Assembly (NCBI RefSeq): GCF_006151805.1
Contig: NZ_VDDA01000005.1
Coordinates: 62,001 to 126,000 of the forward strand
Source: Methylobacterium terricola
GTDB lineage: Bacteria > Pseudomonadota > Alphaproteobacteria > Rhizobiales > Beijerinckiaceae
Length of the DNA stretch: 64,000 nt
Direction of reading: 5' to 3'
Shown here: piece by piece, positions 52,823 to 62,800 of the stretch
Layout of the letters: the number at the start of each line of letters is the position of its first letter
Position numbering within the stretch: the stretch's first letter is position 1
Translations under genes and position numbers: made by a program
The notes under the pieces: model-generated
The model's input: only the letters and a program-made list of their open reading frames with translations
Databases searched by the model: none
Told to the model about the DNA's origin: nothing

Positions 52823-53467
52823 ATGGCGACACTGATCACCGTCCTCAAGAGCGGCGGGCGCTACGATGCGACCTGGGTCGCGCGCCTGACCGCCGGCCTG
52901 CGCCGCCACGCGCCGGCCTTCCGGCGGATCCTTTGCCTCACCGACCTCGACCTTCGCGTCGCGGGCGTCGAGGCGGTGGCGCTGCGGCACGACTGGCCGG
53001 CCTGGTGGGCGAAGATGGAGGCGTTCCGCCCCGGTCTCACCGAGGGGCCGACGCTGCTCTGCGACCTCGACACCGTCCTGACCGGGCCGGCGGACGCCCT
53101 GGCCGAGCCCGGCCTTGCCGCGATGGAGGACTACTTTCACAAGGATCGCGTCTCCAGCGCCCTGCTGCGCTGGCAGGGCGACGCGCTCGCCGACCTGTAC
53201 CAGGCCTTCGCTGCCGAGCCGGACCGCTGGATGGCGCCGGGATCCTGCGGCCCGGTCCCGAACGCGGTCCACGGCGACCAGGTCGTCATCGACCACCTGC
53301 TCCGCCGCCGCGGCACGCCGCCGGACTTCCTGCAGCGGCGCTATCCGGGCCTGCTCGATTTCTACGATCCGCGCCGCGACATGCATGGCCCGGTCGTGGT
53401 CTTCATCGGCGAGGCGAAGCCGGATACGGCGAAAGGCGCCGTCCACGCCGCCTGGACCGGCGGCTGA
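52823..53467 (+). CDS. Glycosyltransferase-like protein, GT-A type
   Basis: This 214-residue protein begins MATLITVLKSGGRYDATWVARLTAGLRRHAPAFRRILCLTDLD. LLCDLDTVLTGPADAL carries the DxD metal site seen in GT-A enzymes acting on surface glycans, and HGDQVVIDHLLR resembles the acceptor-side motif of GT8/DUF-type transferases. It starts 10 bases after the GT29-like gene, so both are one transcript. Function beyond sugar transfer is not assignable. Confidence 0.65.
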   Translation: MATLITVLKSGGRYDATWVARLTAGLRRHAPAFRRILCLTDLDLRVAGVEAVALRHDWPAWWAKMEAFRPGLTEGPTLLCDLDTVLTGPADALAEPGLAAMEDYFHKDRVSSALLRWQGDALADLYQAFAAEPDRWMAPGSCGPVPNAVHGDQVVIDHLLRRRGTPPDFLQRRYPGLLDFYDPRRDMHGPVVVFIGEAKPDTAKGAVHAAWTGG

Positions 53468-53500
53468 CGGGGAGCGGCCAAACCCCGCCACCTGCCTTCC

Positions 53501-56500
53501 TCACCGGGCGGCGAGGTGCCGGACTTCCTCGCGGAGGGCGTGAACCAGGCTCGGCAGGTTGGTGCGGCCGCCGAAGAACCAGCCCGCCCGGTCGGTCCCG
53601 TGCCAGCCGATATCCGGCGTCGCGAGCCAGCGCCGGGCCATCGCGTGCAGCATGCCGCTCACGGCGTCGAGGTCGAAGGTCTCGAAGCTCGTGATGTTGT
53701 CGTGCAGCTCCCCGATGTCCTTGTTGTCGTAGGTGTTGGTCAGGACCAGCGCGCCGGCATTCGCCATCTCGAGCGGCGGATAGCTCGGATGGGGCGACAG
53801 CATGAGCGAGACGCCGAGCGCGGCCCGCGAGGCGAGGTGGCCGTATTCCTCCAGCGAGAGGCGCCCCTGGACCTCGATCCGATCCGTGCAGCGCAGGAGC
53901 CCCGGATCGAAATCCTCGCCGATCGCGACGAAGCGCCAGTCGCTCCAGAATCCGGGATCGGCGTCGATCGCCGTCCTGACGAGCATGTCGAGGAAGTGCA
54001 GGCAGTTCCGCTCGGCATGGGGCCGGGCGTAGAGCATGACGATCCTCTCCTTCTCCGTCCCCCGCGCGATGTGCCGGTCGATGCCGGCGCTGATGCCGGG
54101 ATTGAGGACGTGGCCGTTGCGGATGGCGTAGCGCTCGTGGAAGAACTCGGCCAGGATGCCGGTGTTGAAGACCGGGATCATCGCGTCGGGATCGCGGTAG
54201 GTGCGCTCGGCGAGGGCGTACTTCGTCGACCAGGGATAGAAGCCGCACTCGAAGTCCTGCACGAGATACAGGAACTTTGCCGGCTTGCGGGAGAACAGGG
54301 CCTCCTGCTGCGCCCGGATGCTCATCGCGCCGCTCGCGGTCCACCACGCCGTCGCGAACAGGATGTCGGTCTCGCGGAAGAAGACCGGATGGGTGTAGCG
54401 CCGCGACGCGTCCACGACGGTGTTGCGCCCGGCGATGTCGGCCTCGAGGGCCGAGGCGACCTCGAACGACGGCGGCGGGACGAAGTGGCCACCGATGCTG
54501 ACATCCGTGACGATGATCCGCGCGTCGAAATCCGGGCCGAGCGCGGCCACCAGCTCGGTGAAGACCTGGAGCGCCGTCGCGATGCCGGCATAGCCCTTGT
54601 TCCGGTCGATCAGCGGAATCAGGAGGTTGAGCCGCGGCCTCGATACCGGGCTCGGACGCACCAGGTACTCGGTGCATTCCGGGTAATAGGCGCGGGTGAG
54701 GCCGAGATCGCGGTCGGTCGGCAGGAACCGGTTCCCCGGGATCCGTCCCTCGACCTGCGGCCGGGCGGGATCCGGCTCGAGGCCGGCATCCTGCACCACC
54801 CAGTCGAGGCCGGCCATCTCGACGAACGAGAAGAAGCTGCGCTCGATCGCGTGAGCGAGCGTGCCGTCGACCTGGCCGAGCTCCGGGTCGAAGTGGCAGG
54901 TATCCAGGCCGAGGTCGAGGAGCTTGGCCATCGCCTTCGGCTTGAACCAGAACATCGACCCGCTCGGGAAGTCGAGCGTCGCGTCGGCGGCCAGCGTCTC
55001 GCCGCACAAGGCCAGCAGCGTCCTGGCGGTCTCGAAATTCCCGCCCCACTGGATCAGCGGCTTGATCGGCCCGAAATGCTCCGGCGCGACGGCGCCGACA
55101 TGCGGTTCGGCCAGGGCGTGGACGATCGCCCGGACGAGATCGGGCGACCCGAGATTCGCCTCGAACAGGTAGTCGCGCCACCGGTCGAAGCCGCCGTCGT
55201 AATGCTTCGACTTCTTGGTGTGGATGTGGAGCGCGTAGTCGCAGTCCCGCAGGATGTCGCGGTAGGCGACGACCAGGGGGGCGATGTCGCGCCCCCGGTT
55301 GGGGACGACGCGGATGACGAAGGGATGGGACGACGCCTTCGTGAAGGTCTCGTTGATCAGCGCCGCATCGCGGAACGTCGTGGTCGAGATGTAGATCGTG
55401 CAGTTATACGGTATGTTGTTCGTGTGACTGACGACGTAGTCGCTCAAGTCGCTGTAGTAGATGTGGGCGAAGACGCCGATCTTGAGGGCGTTGTCGTGCC
55501 GGTCGGCGGTGCCGCGCCACCGGGCGAGGTTCACGATCGTCCGCGTCGACGGCAGGGGCTTCGCCGTGGTGTCGATCCGCCCGGGCCGGCGCGGTAGGGC
55601 CGTCGTGTCGGCGAAACGCTCGAGATAATCGACCAGCGGGTTGCGATCCCGACGGTCGGGATACTGCTCCCAGTAGAAATCGGGTTCGAACAGTGGATGC
55701 GGCTGCCGCCCCTCCCGCGCCCCGGACCGCATGTAGTGGTAGAACGGGTCGACGATCGCAGTCCGGATATTGCGGTTCGCCTCGAGATAGAATTTTCCGC
55801 TGAAGAGCGGATGCGGATCGATCGGCCCTGTCTTCGACAGGACGATGAACTGGACGAGCGGCGGAAGATCCTTCACCGCGTCGAACATCCGGTGCCGGCG
55901 CGCTGCGGCGGCGAAGAAGCCGAGGTCGAAGGCGGCGCAGGGGCTCACCTCCGACCCCTTGGTCAGGTAATGCTCGAGCGGGCTCAGCCCCTCGCACGTG
56001 GTGGCGCGGCGATAGCGATCCGAATCGAAGTACGGGTGCGGATCCCGGGTGAGATGGCCGCCGTAGATGTAGTCCACGAGGCAGTTCTCGGACCGTCCCA
56101 GGCGGTAGGTCTCCCGGTACCAGGCTGTGTCGAACAGCGGGTTGGGCCGGCACCCGGCCTCGTGGCCCTCGGTCAGGAAATGGTAGAACGGATCGATGTG
56201 ATCCGCGTCCTTCAGATATTCGTCGCGGTACCACCGGCCCCAGAACAGCGGGTGCGGGTTGTGCCCGCGGCGCCAGCCCGTCTCGATGTAGTGCGTGAGC
56301 GGATGGATCGCGGTCTCCGCCCCGATGTAGCTCCACTGGTACCACTTGGCATTGAACAGAGGGTGCGGATCCAGGACGTCCTGCGCCCCGTGCAGCAGAC
56401 AATGATCGAACAGGTCGATGTCGTGCGTGTCGGCGAGCTTGGCGATCGTCGCGTACCAGCCCGCATCGAAATACGGCGTCGGGCTCGATCCCCTGTGCCG

Positions 56501-56623
56501 CCCGATCTCGTTGTAATGGCTGAGGATCCGATCGTTGCCGAGCGAGAGGTTGTTCTGCTTCGCGTACCAGTGAAAGTCGAAATGCGCCATCTTGGCGGTC
56601 ATCTGGCGATCGAAGAGCGTCAT
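53501..56623 (-). CDS. Large multidomain glycosyltransferase with FDxxWY repeats, RgpF-like and WsaF-like domains
   Basis: This 1040-residue protein has three regions. Residues about 10-345 hold about eight repeats with the words FD..WY and HY...G......PHPLF. Residues about 375-610 resemble rhamnan synthesis protein F (KIGVFAHIYYSDLSDYVVSHTNN; PNRGRDIAPLVVAYRDIL; HIHTKKSKH). Residues about 665-1040 resemble WsaF-type rhamnosyltransferases (RLNLLIPLIDRNKGYAGIATAL; KFLYLVQDFECGFYPWSTKYALAERTY; MLSPHPSYPPLEMANAGALVLTNTY). Two transferase activities, perhaps rhamnosyl, on a polysaccharide are inferred. The gene stands alone between non-coding gaps of 33 and 183 bp. Confidence 0.82.
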   Translation of the reverse strand: MTLFDRQMTAKMAHFDFHWYAKQNNLSLGNDRILSHYNEIGRHRGSSPTPYFDAGWYATIAKLADTHDIDLFDHCLLHGAQDVLDPHPLFNAKWYQWSYIGAETAIHPLTHYIETGWRRGHNPHPLFWGRWYRDEYLKDADHIDPFYHFLTEGHEAGCRPNPLFDTAWYRETYRLGRSENCLVDYIYGGHLTRDPHPYFDSDRYRRATTCEGLSPLEHYLTKGSEVSPCAAFDLGFFAAAARRHRMFDAVKDLPPLVQFIVLSKTGPIDPHPLFSGKFYLEANRNIRTAIVDPFYHYMRSGAREGRQPHPLFEPDFYWEQYPDRRDRNPLVDYLERFADTTALPRRPGRIDTTAKPLPSTRTIVNLARWRGTADRHDNALKIGVFAHIYYSDLSDYVVSHTNNIPYNCTIYISTTTFRDAALINETFTKASSHPFVIRVVPNRGRDIAPLVVAYRDILRDCDYALHIHTKKSKHYDGGFDRWRDYLFEANLGSPDLVRAIVHALAEPHVGAVAPEHFGPIKPLIQWGGNFETARTLLALCGETLAADATLDFPSGSMFWFKPKAMAKLLDLGLDTCHFDPELGQVDGTLAHAIERSFFSFVEMAGLDWVVQDAGLEPDPARPQVEGRIPGNRFLPTDRDLGLTRAYYPECTEYLVRPSPVSRPRLNLLIPLIDRNKGYAGIATALQVFTELVAALGPDFDARIIVTDVSIGGHFVPPPSFEVASALEADIAGRNTVVDASRRYTHPVFFRETDILFATAWWTASGAMSIRAQQEALFSRKPAKFLYLVQDFECGFYPWSTKYALAERTYRDPDAMIPVFNTGILAEFFHERYAIRNGHVLNPGISAGIDRHIARGTEKERIVMLYARPHAERNCLHFLDMLVRTAIDADPGFWSDWRFVAIGEDFDPGLLRCTDRIEVQGRLSLEEYGHLASRAALGVSLMLSPHPSYPPLEMANAGALVLTNTYDNKDIGELHDNITSFETFDLDAVSGMLHAMARRWLATPDIGWHGTDRAGWFFGGRTNLPSLVHALREEVRHLAAR

Positions 56624-56806
56624 GGCGGGCTCCGCGTGATGTCGTGGGGCTGATGCCGCTGCGGCGGCGCAGCGGACGAACCGGTTCTGGCGGTCTCGGG
56701 CGGTCGAGGCGTCGCGGGCCCCGGCCGGTCGTCGGCACCCGCGACGGAGGATCCGCAGCGGGCCGTGCGGCTTGCGATCGATCGCGTTCGTGTTACGCAG
56801 GCCCGT

Positions 56807-57886
56807 TCAAGCGCCGAGCATGGCCTCGTCGCATTCCGCGGCGGTCAGGCCGGACAGATCCTTGAACAACGCCGCCTGGCGCAGCGCGACGGGATCGTGC
56901 GGCGCCGGCGCGTCGGCGGGGTCGGGCTCGTCGGCGCGGGTGGCGTTGCGGGCAAAGCTCGCCATGACCTGGGCGACGCCCGCTTCGCTGACCGAGCGCA
57001 GGTCGTCGAGCACGTAGCCGCCCCGGCTATGGATGCCGGTGATGATCTCGTAGGACGGGAAGTAGCCGATCGTCCCGGGGTTGCGGCGCGCCAGCATCTC
57101 CGCCGCCACCCGCAGCACCGCCTTGGAATAGGTGTTGGAGGCGAGCACGTGACGGTTCTCGGCCGTCGCCGCGAGCGCGACGGGGGACACGGTGAGGATC
57201 AGCCGGGCGGACGGGTTGATCGCGGTGATCAGCGCCAGGAACGCCTCGACGTCGGCCACGATCTCGTCGACCTCCAAATTGACGAACAGGTGCTGGGCAG
57301 GATCGAACGCCCCGGCGGCGACGCCCGGGCAGAGCGGATAGGCGGCCCCGTCGGTCGCCGACATCCAGGCCTCGGTGAGCCCGAGGGTGAAGACGAGGTA
57401 GTCGAGCCCGTCCAGCAGGGTGCGGACGCAGGCGAGATGCCGCCTCCGGTCGGTTTCCAGCTCCTCGACCGACAGGAATCCGCCGGGCTGAACCGTCGGC
57501 CGGAACGGGTCGTACCAGTGGCCGTCGGGGCCGGTCCAGGCGCGGTCGGCCGGCTCGAACAGGCCGAGCGCCCGCTGGACGAGCTGGAGCATCTGCCGCG
57601 AGGTGTAGACGTTGCCGTAGCGGGCCGAGAATTGCTCGTAGGCGAAAGGCCCTGCGACGTTGGCGACGAACGGGTGGGCGGTCTCGGTGACGTAGTGGGA
57701 GAAGCCTCGCCCCCGCAGCGCCCGCCCGACATGCTGGGCAAAGCAGCTTCCCGCCGTCGCGACCCGGTCCCGGCGGCTCAGGCGGAACGGGAAACCGATG
57801 CCCGGGTCGACGGCCTCGGTCGCCGGAGCGGCCACGGCGTGGCGCCATTTGGTGTAGGGCGGCGCCTGCTCGTAGGGGTGCTTCAT
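56807..57886 (-). CDS. GSCFA domain protein
   Basis: The ATG at 57886 (MKHPYEQAPPYTKWRHAVA) gives 359 residues and overlaps the upstream stop. The family motif is seen as VATAGSCFAQHVGRALRGRGF, followed by FTLGLTEAW and LILTVSPVALAAT, an SGNH-hydrolase-like arrangement. GSCFA proteins are found in polysaccharide loci and probably act as esterases or acyltransferases on sugars. It is coupled to the unknown protein at 57883 and the FkbM methyltransferase. Confidence 0.82.
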   Translation of the reverse strand: MKHPYEQAPPYTKWRHAVAAPATEAVDPGIGFPFRLSRRDRVATAGSCFAQHVGRALRGRGFSHYVTETAHPFVANVAGPFAYEQFSARYGNVYTSRQMLQLVQRALGLFEPADRAWTGPDGHWYDPFRPTVQPGGFLSVEELETDRRRHLACVRTLLDGLDYLVFTLGLTEAWMSATDGAAYPLCPGVAAGAFDPAQHLFVNLEVDEIVADVEAFLALITAINPSARLILTVSPVALAATAENRHVLASNTYSKAVLRVAAEMLARRNPGTIGYFPSYEIITGIHSRGGYVLDDLRSVSEAGVAQVMASFARNATRADEPDPADAPAPHDPVALRQAALFKDLSGLTAAECDEAMLGA

Positions 57887-58656
57887 CGGACGAGCCTCTC
57901 GATCTGGTCGGCGACGAGCGCGTCGTAGGCCTCGTTGGCGTGGGTCGAGCTGGTGGGATGGGCGTAGTCGGGCTTCAGGTAGGCGTCCGGGTCCATGGCT
58001 GCCGGCGGCGCCGGCACGACGGTGATCCCGAGGGCCTCGCAGGCTTCCGCGAACAGGAGCGAGTGCAGGCGCCACATCTTCAGGCGCAAGGCCGCATCCG
58101 CCACCCGCGCCTCGGGGTGGCGCGCGAGGACGTACGGGTCCATGCGGGCCCGGATCAGGGCCTCGTCGCGCAAGGGGGGCGGCGATTCGATGTGGTAGCG
58201 CAGCTCCGGCACGGCGGCGCTCGTCGCATAGAGCATCGACAGGTCGCCCTCGTGGAGGATCTGCCGGAACGAGCTCCGGACGGTCGTGTAGGGGATCGGC
58301 TCGGCCTCCGGCATGAGGGGGGCGTCCTTGCCGGGCATGCGGAAGTCGAAGGGGGGCTCCGTCGCCATCACGGCGAGCACGTTGTGGGCGTTGCCGGCGA
58401 TCGTCGAGATGCACAGGGTGTCCGGCCTGATGCGGCTGCGCAGGCCGGCCTCGATCGTGGGATCGAGGCGGATGCCCGAGGGCGTGGCGACCACCGGGCT
58501 GCCGCCCGATGGCAGCCCGATCACGCCCCAGCCGACCGGCGCCGACCGGGCCTGCAGCGCGGCGACGATGCCCTGGGTCTGGTCGTGGCCGATCAGCAGG
58601 ATGTCGCCGGCGGCGGCGCGGGCGGGGGCTTCGGCGAGGATTTCGGCGAGGATCAT
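57883..58656 (-). CDS. Hypothetical protein, partner of the GSCFA gene (possibly SGNH-like)
   Basis: The ATG at 58656 overlaps the FkbM stop as ATGA and gives 257 residues. The start MILAEILAEAPARAAAGDILLIGHDQTQGIVAALQA and the end AHPTSSTHANEAYDALVADQIERL have the look of an SGNH hydrolase (His near the C-terminus in a THANEAY context), but a GDS nucleophile block is not clear. It shares an operon and overlaps with GSCFA on its 3' side. Function unassigned. Confidence 0.6.
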   Translation of the reverse strand: MILAEILAEAPARAAAGDILLIGHDQTQGIVAALQARSAPVGWGVIGLPSGGSPVVATPSGIRLDPTIEAGLRSRIRPDTLCISTIAGNAHNVLAVMATEPPFDFRMPGKDAPLMPEAEPIPYTTVRSSFRQILHEGDLSMLYATSAAVPELRYHIESPPPLRDEALIRARMDPYVLARHPEARVADAALRLKMWRLHSLLFAEACEALGITVVPAPPAAMDPDAYLKPDYAHPTSSTHANEAYDALVADQIERLVR

Positions 58657-59735
58657 GCCGGTTCGAGCTCCCCGGTCCGGGCGGCGGCGTCCCGGAGCCG
58701 CCGTTCGGCCTCGGCGATCGCCCGCGCCTGGAAATCCATGATCTCCTGCGCCTTGATCCGGTCGCGCTCGAGATCGGCGAAGCGCAGCGCCAACTGGTCG
58801 TGATCGTACCGGGACACGAAGCCCTCGGGCAAAGGCAGCGCGATCATCGCCTCGTGCCGCACCGGCGGGAGGCCCGCATAGGCGTCCTCCGGCAGGCTCC
58901 AGCCGTCGAGGGCGTTCGCGCTCGGCGGCGGGTCGTAGCGGTCGCCGGCGACCGGCGGCAGGTCGAGGCCGGGCGGGGGCGTGAAGCCCTCCTCGCGCGG
59001 CACCGCCAGCACGTTGACCTCGCAGGTGCCGCCGAAGATGTTCTCCGTGACGCCGTTCGGGTTGCGCCGGTTGAACGGGTTGGCGACGTGCCAGCGCAGA
59101 TCGTAGCCGGCCTGCACCAAGAGGGCGACGATCTCGGGAAAGTTCGCCGGGCTGGTCTGCTCGAAATAGATCACCGGCCGGTGGCGGGCGATGGTGCGGG
59201 CGGCGCCCAGCAGCACGTCGAGCTCCATGCCCTCGACGTCGATCTTCATCAGGCGGCAGGCCGCCAGGGACAGGCAATCGGCGGTGAACAGCGGCACCGG
59301 CAGCGACGGCCGCTCGGTCTCCGGCCCGCTGACGATGCCGCGGAACGACACGCTGCCGAGGTTGTTCGGGCTGCCCGGTGCCGCCCCGTCGAGGCGCATC
59401 ACCCGCGTCTCGCGCCCGATCAGGCCCTCGATCCGGGTGACCTGGCTCATCCCGTTGAGGCGGATGTTGAGCGCGAGCACGTCGTTCGCCCGGCTCTGCC
59501 CCTCGATGGCCACCACCTGCCCGGCCTCGCCGACGATCCGGCCGAACGCGATCGCATGGCTGCCGACATTCGCCCCGACATCGAGCACCGTATCGCCCGG
59601 CCGCAGGAACAGGGAGCAGAGATGGATCTCCTCCTCGGCCCATTCGCCGTAGCGGCGGAGCGACTCGCCGATGACCAGGTCGTCGAGGTAATGCGCGAGA
59701 AGCCCGTGCCGGGCTTTGTAGACGCCGATCTTCAT
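58653..59735 (-). CDS. FkbM family methyltransferase
   Basis: The ATG at 59735 (MKIGVYKARHGLLAHYLDDLVIGESLRRYGEW) has AGGA at 7 bases; an ATG at 59759 is possible. The SAM site is DTVLDVGANVGSHAIAFGRIVG, and LMKIDVEGMELDVLLGAARTI is the FkbM signature. The protein (360 residues) has a C-terminal extension with a heptad-like helix (LALRFADLERDRIKAQEIMDFQARAIAEAERRL). It probably O-methylates a sugar, often a chain-capping step. Confidence 0.85.
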   Translation of the reverse strand: MKIGVYKARHGLLAHYLDDLVIGESLRRYGEWAEEEIHLCSLFLRPGDTVLDVGANVGSHAIAFGRIVGEAGQVVAIEGQSRANDVLALNIRLNGMSQVTRIEGLIGRETRVMRLDGAAPGSPNNLGSVSFRGIVSGPETERPSLPVPLFTADCLSLAACRLMKIDVEGMELDVLLGAARTIARHRPVIYFEQTSPANFPEIVALLVQAGYDLRWHVANPFNRRNPNGVTENIFGGTCEVNVLAVPREEGFTPPPGLDLPPVAGDRYDPPPSANALDGWSLPEDAYAGLPPVRHEAMIALPLPEGFVSRYDHDQLALRFADLERDRIKAQEIMDFQARAIAEAERRLRDAAARTGELEPA

Positions 59736-59824
59736 GGTGATGTCCTGGTGTGATGCCATGGTGTCTTTTGTTGTCGTGAGGCCTGCTCCGGATCGTCTTC
59801 GAGCCTCCTTCCTTTCCGGCTGCC

Positions 59825-62800
59825 TCAGGCGGCCAGCGCCAGCGTCCGGTCGAGGGTCAGGGCGAGCGGCAGCCCGATCCGGTCGGGCCCGCGGCCGTAC
59901 TGGATCTCGGCCTCGTAGCGGCCGGGCGGCAGGGCGGCGGTGGGGACCAGCGCCTCGAAGCCGGCCCACTCCGCCTCCGGCTCCCCGAGATGGGCGACGA
60001 CGTCCTCGCGCCGCGCCGCCGGCAGCACGGCCCGCAGCGAGACCTCGGCCCCGGCGAGGACGAGGGTCAGGCCGTCCGCCCGGCCCCGGCCCGGCACCCA
60101 GGCCCAGCCGCGCAGGTAGAGATGGCTGCCCGCCCCGCCCTCGGCGGCCCCGAGCCCGGTCTCGACCTCATCGAGGGACAGGCGGTGCGCGGGGGGCTCG
60201 CGCCGGGGCTGGACCTCGCGCCCCGCCGTGGGATCGAGACGGACCTCGCGGCACGGCGTCACGAGGCGCCGCGTGTCCCCGGCCTCGGCCTTGACCAGCA
60301 CGGCCTCGCCGGTCTCGTGCAGCACGGTCTCGCGGCGGTCCGACTCGGCGATGATGATCCGGTGCAGGCCGGGCGCCAGGGTGGCGATGGCCATCGCCGC
60401 CCGGAAGCCCGCGAAGGCGTAGACCGGGTCGGCCTCGACCGACCCGGACGGCGCCCGGCAGCGCTCGGCGCGGAACCAGGCCGCGGTGCCGCCCGCCGGC
60501 ACGAGGCCGACCGCCACCATCGGGAAGACCTGCCGCCGGGCCCGGTTCAAGGCCCAGCCCTGCACCCCGAACGCCGCGTCCTGCGAGCCCGGACCGTGCC
60601 CGGGGTCGAGCGCGGTCTCGTAGCGCGTGACCGCGGCGTCGCCCTCGACCGTCCGGGCGTCGGGGGCCGGCGCGGCCCCGCCCCGGAAGGCCTCGGCGAG
60701 GGTCTGGGCAGGGGACTGGGCCGTCGGCTGGCCCCCGGACGGCGCCGCGGCGTCCTGCCCCTGGCCGCGCCGCACCACCGCCTCGCCGGCGGCGCCGAGA
60801 TCGATGACGGCGCCGTCATAGACCTGCATCAGGCGGATCGCGTAGGTGCCCTCGCGCAGGGTGTCGAGGTCGAGGTCGAAGGAGAAGCCGCTGGCCTCGG
60901 CGTCGGGCTCGTCGAGATGCGCCCGCACGTCGCCGCGCGGCACCGGCGGGCTCACCGCGTAGATTTCCTGGGCGTCCCCCTTGAGGTGGAGGATCACGTC
61001 GAGCGGTCGCCCGCGGCCCTCGGCGAAGCCCCAGCCCCACAGGCTGAGCCCTGAGCGCACGACGATCCGCGGCCAGGCGGCCGGGCGGCGGTCGGCCTGC
61101 ACGCCGTCCATCCCGACGCGGACCCGCGCGGATCCCGCGGCCGGCCGGTCGAGATGGGCGAACTGCACCGGAAACGTGCGCCACAGGGTGGTGCGCGCCT
61201 GCCGGGCCGGGCGGGGCGGGTCCGCGTCCCAGCCGTTGCCGCTCTCGATCCAGGACGGGGTGTTGGTGCGGATGCCGCAGGCCCGCAGGTTCAGGATGTA
61301 GTCGCGCTCCGGGCGGATCGTCACCGCGGGCGGGTGGACCGGGCTGCGGGCGATCGTCTCGCGGTAGAGGTCCGAGATCGCCGCGACGTGCTCGGCGGGC
61401 GAGACGATGCGGCAGGCCTTGGAGGCGGCCCGCATCGTCTCGAGGCGGTCGCGGTCGCGGGCGAGGTCGCGCAGGATGTCGCAGACATGGCCGGCATCCT
61501 CCGGGGCGACCTTGAACCCGTCGAGGCCGGCCCGCACCCGCTCGGCCGGGGCGCCGAGATCCGAGATCACCGGCACGGCGCCGGCGGCCCGGGCCTCGTT
61601 GAGCGAGATCATGTAGGTCTCGGGCCAGACCGACAGGTGCAGCGACACGTCCATGCCGGCCATCAGCCTCGGCAATTCATGCGCCGCGTAGCCGCCGCGG
61701 AGCGTCACCCGCGGCAGGTCCATCGCCCGGACCTGCCGCGCCAGGTCCTGGTCGGGGATCTCACCCAGGATGTGGAACGCGATGGCCTCGTCGCGCAGGT
61801 GGGTCAGCACGCGCAGGATCGTGTCCGCCCCCTTCGGCCGGGTGAAGTTGCCCGGGATCGCGACCGTCAGGGCGATGTCGGATGCGGGCTGGCGGGCCGG
61901 TGGCAGGCGGTGGCTCGCCGGGGTGAGCATCTCGACGACGCGGATCCTCTCCGCCGGGACCTCCGGATAGATCGCCCGCAGGTACTGGGCGGTGAACGGT
62001 GAGTTGGCGATCAGGCCGTCGAACGCCTCGATCACCCGGGCGACGAAGTTGCGGCGGCGCTGCTGCGCGCCGGCCGGGATGCCGGAGGCCGAGAGGCAGA
62101 TGTCGCATTCGGTCGGCGACCGGGCGGCGATGTCGCAATAGCGGCCGCGATGGTCGAGCAGGTTGAACTGGCTGCAGACGAGGTAGAAGTCGTGCAGCGT
62201 GTACAGGGACGGGACGCCGCAGGCCCGGGCGATCAGCGGCAGCGACAGTGGCATGCCGAGCAGGTGCTGGAAATGCACCAGGTCGATGTCGTTCTCGATC
62301 AGGATCTGCTCGAAGACGCGCTCGTGGCCTGCATCGTGCAGGGTCCCCGGGCCGGCCGGCTCGGGAACGCCGTAGAGGTGCTGCTCGCCGGTGCGGTGGG
62401 CGATCAGCGTGTAGGCGGCCGTGCCGTCGATCACCCGCGGATACAGCGTGAGGACGTCGAATTCGCCCGCTCCCGCGGCGAGTTCCTGCTGGTAGACCTC
62501 GACCCCGCCGCCGGGCTGGTGCCCCTGGACGTTGTGGGTGACGAGCAGGACCCGCTTGCGCGCGCGCCTCGAGCCGGTCGGGACCCGTGCGGCGACCGAT
62601 GCCGGGATCTCGGCCAGCCCCGCCACGAGGGCGGCGATGCGGTGGTCGTAGAGGTGCTCGGCGAGCGCCCGGCTGCGGGCGGCCTGCGCCATGGCGATGC
62701 GCGCCTCGGGATGATCGAGCGCCCACGTGATCCGCGCGAGCAACTCGTCCTCGTTGTCGCAGAACGCGATCTCGTCCTCGCCGAAGTAGCGCATCGCCTC

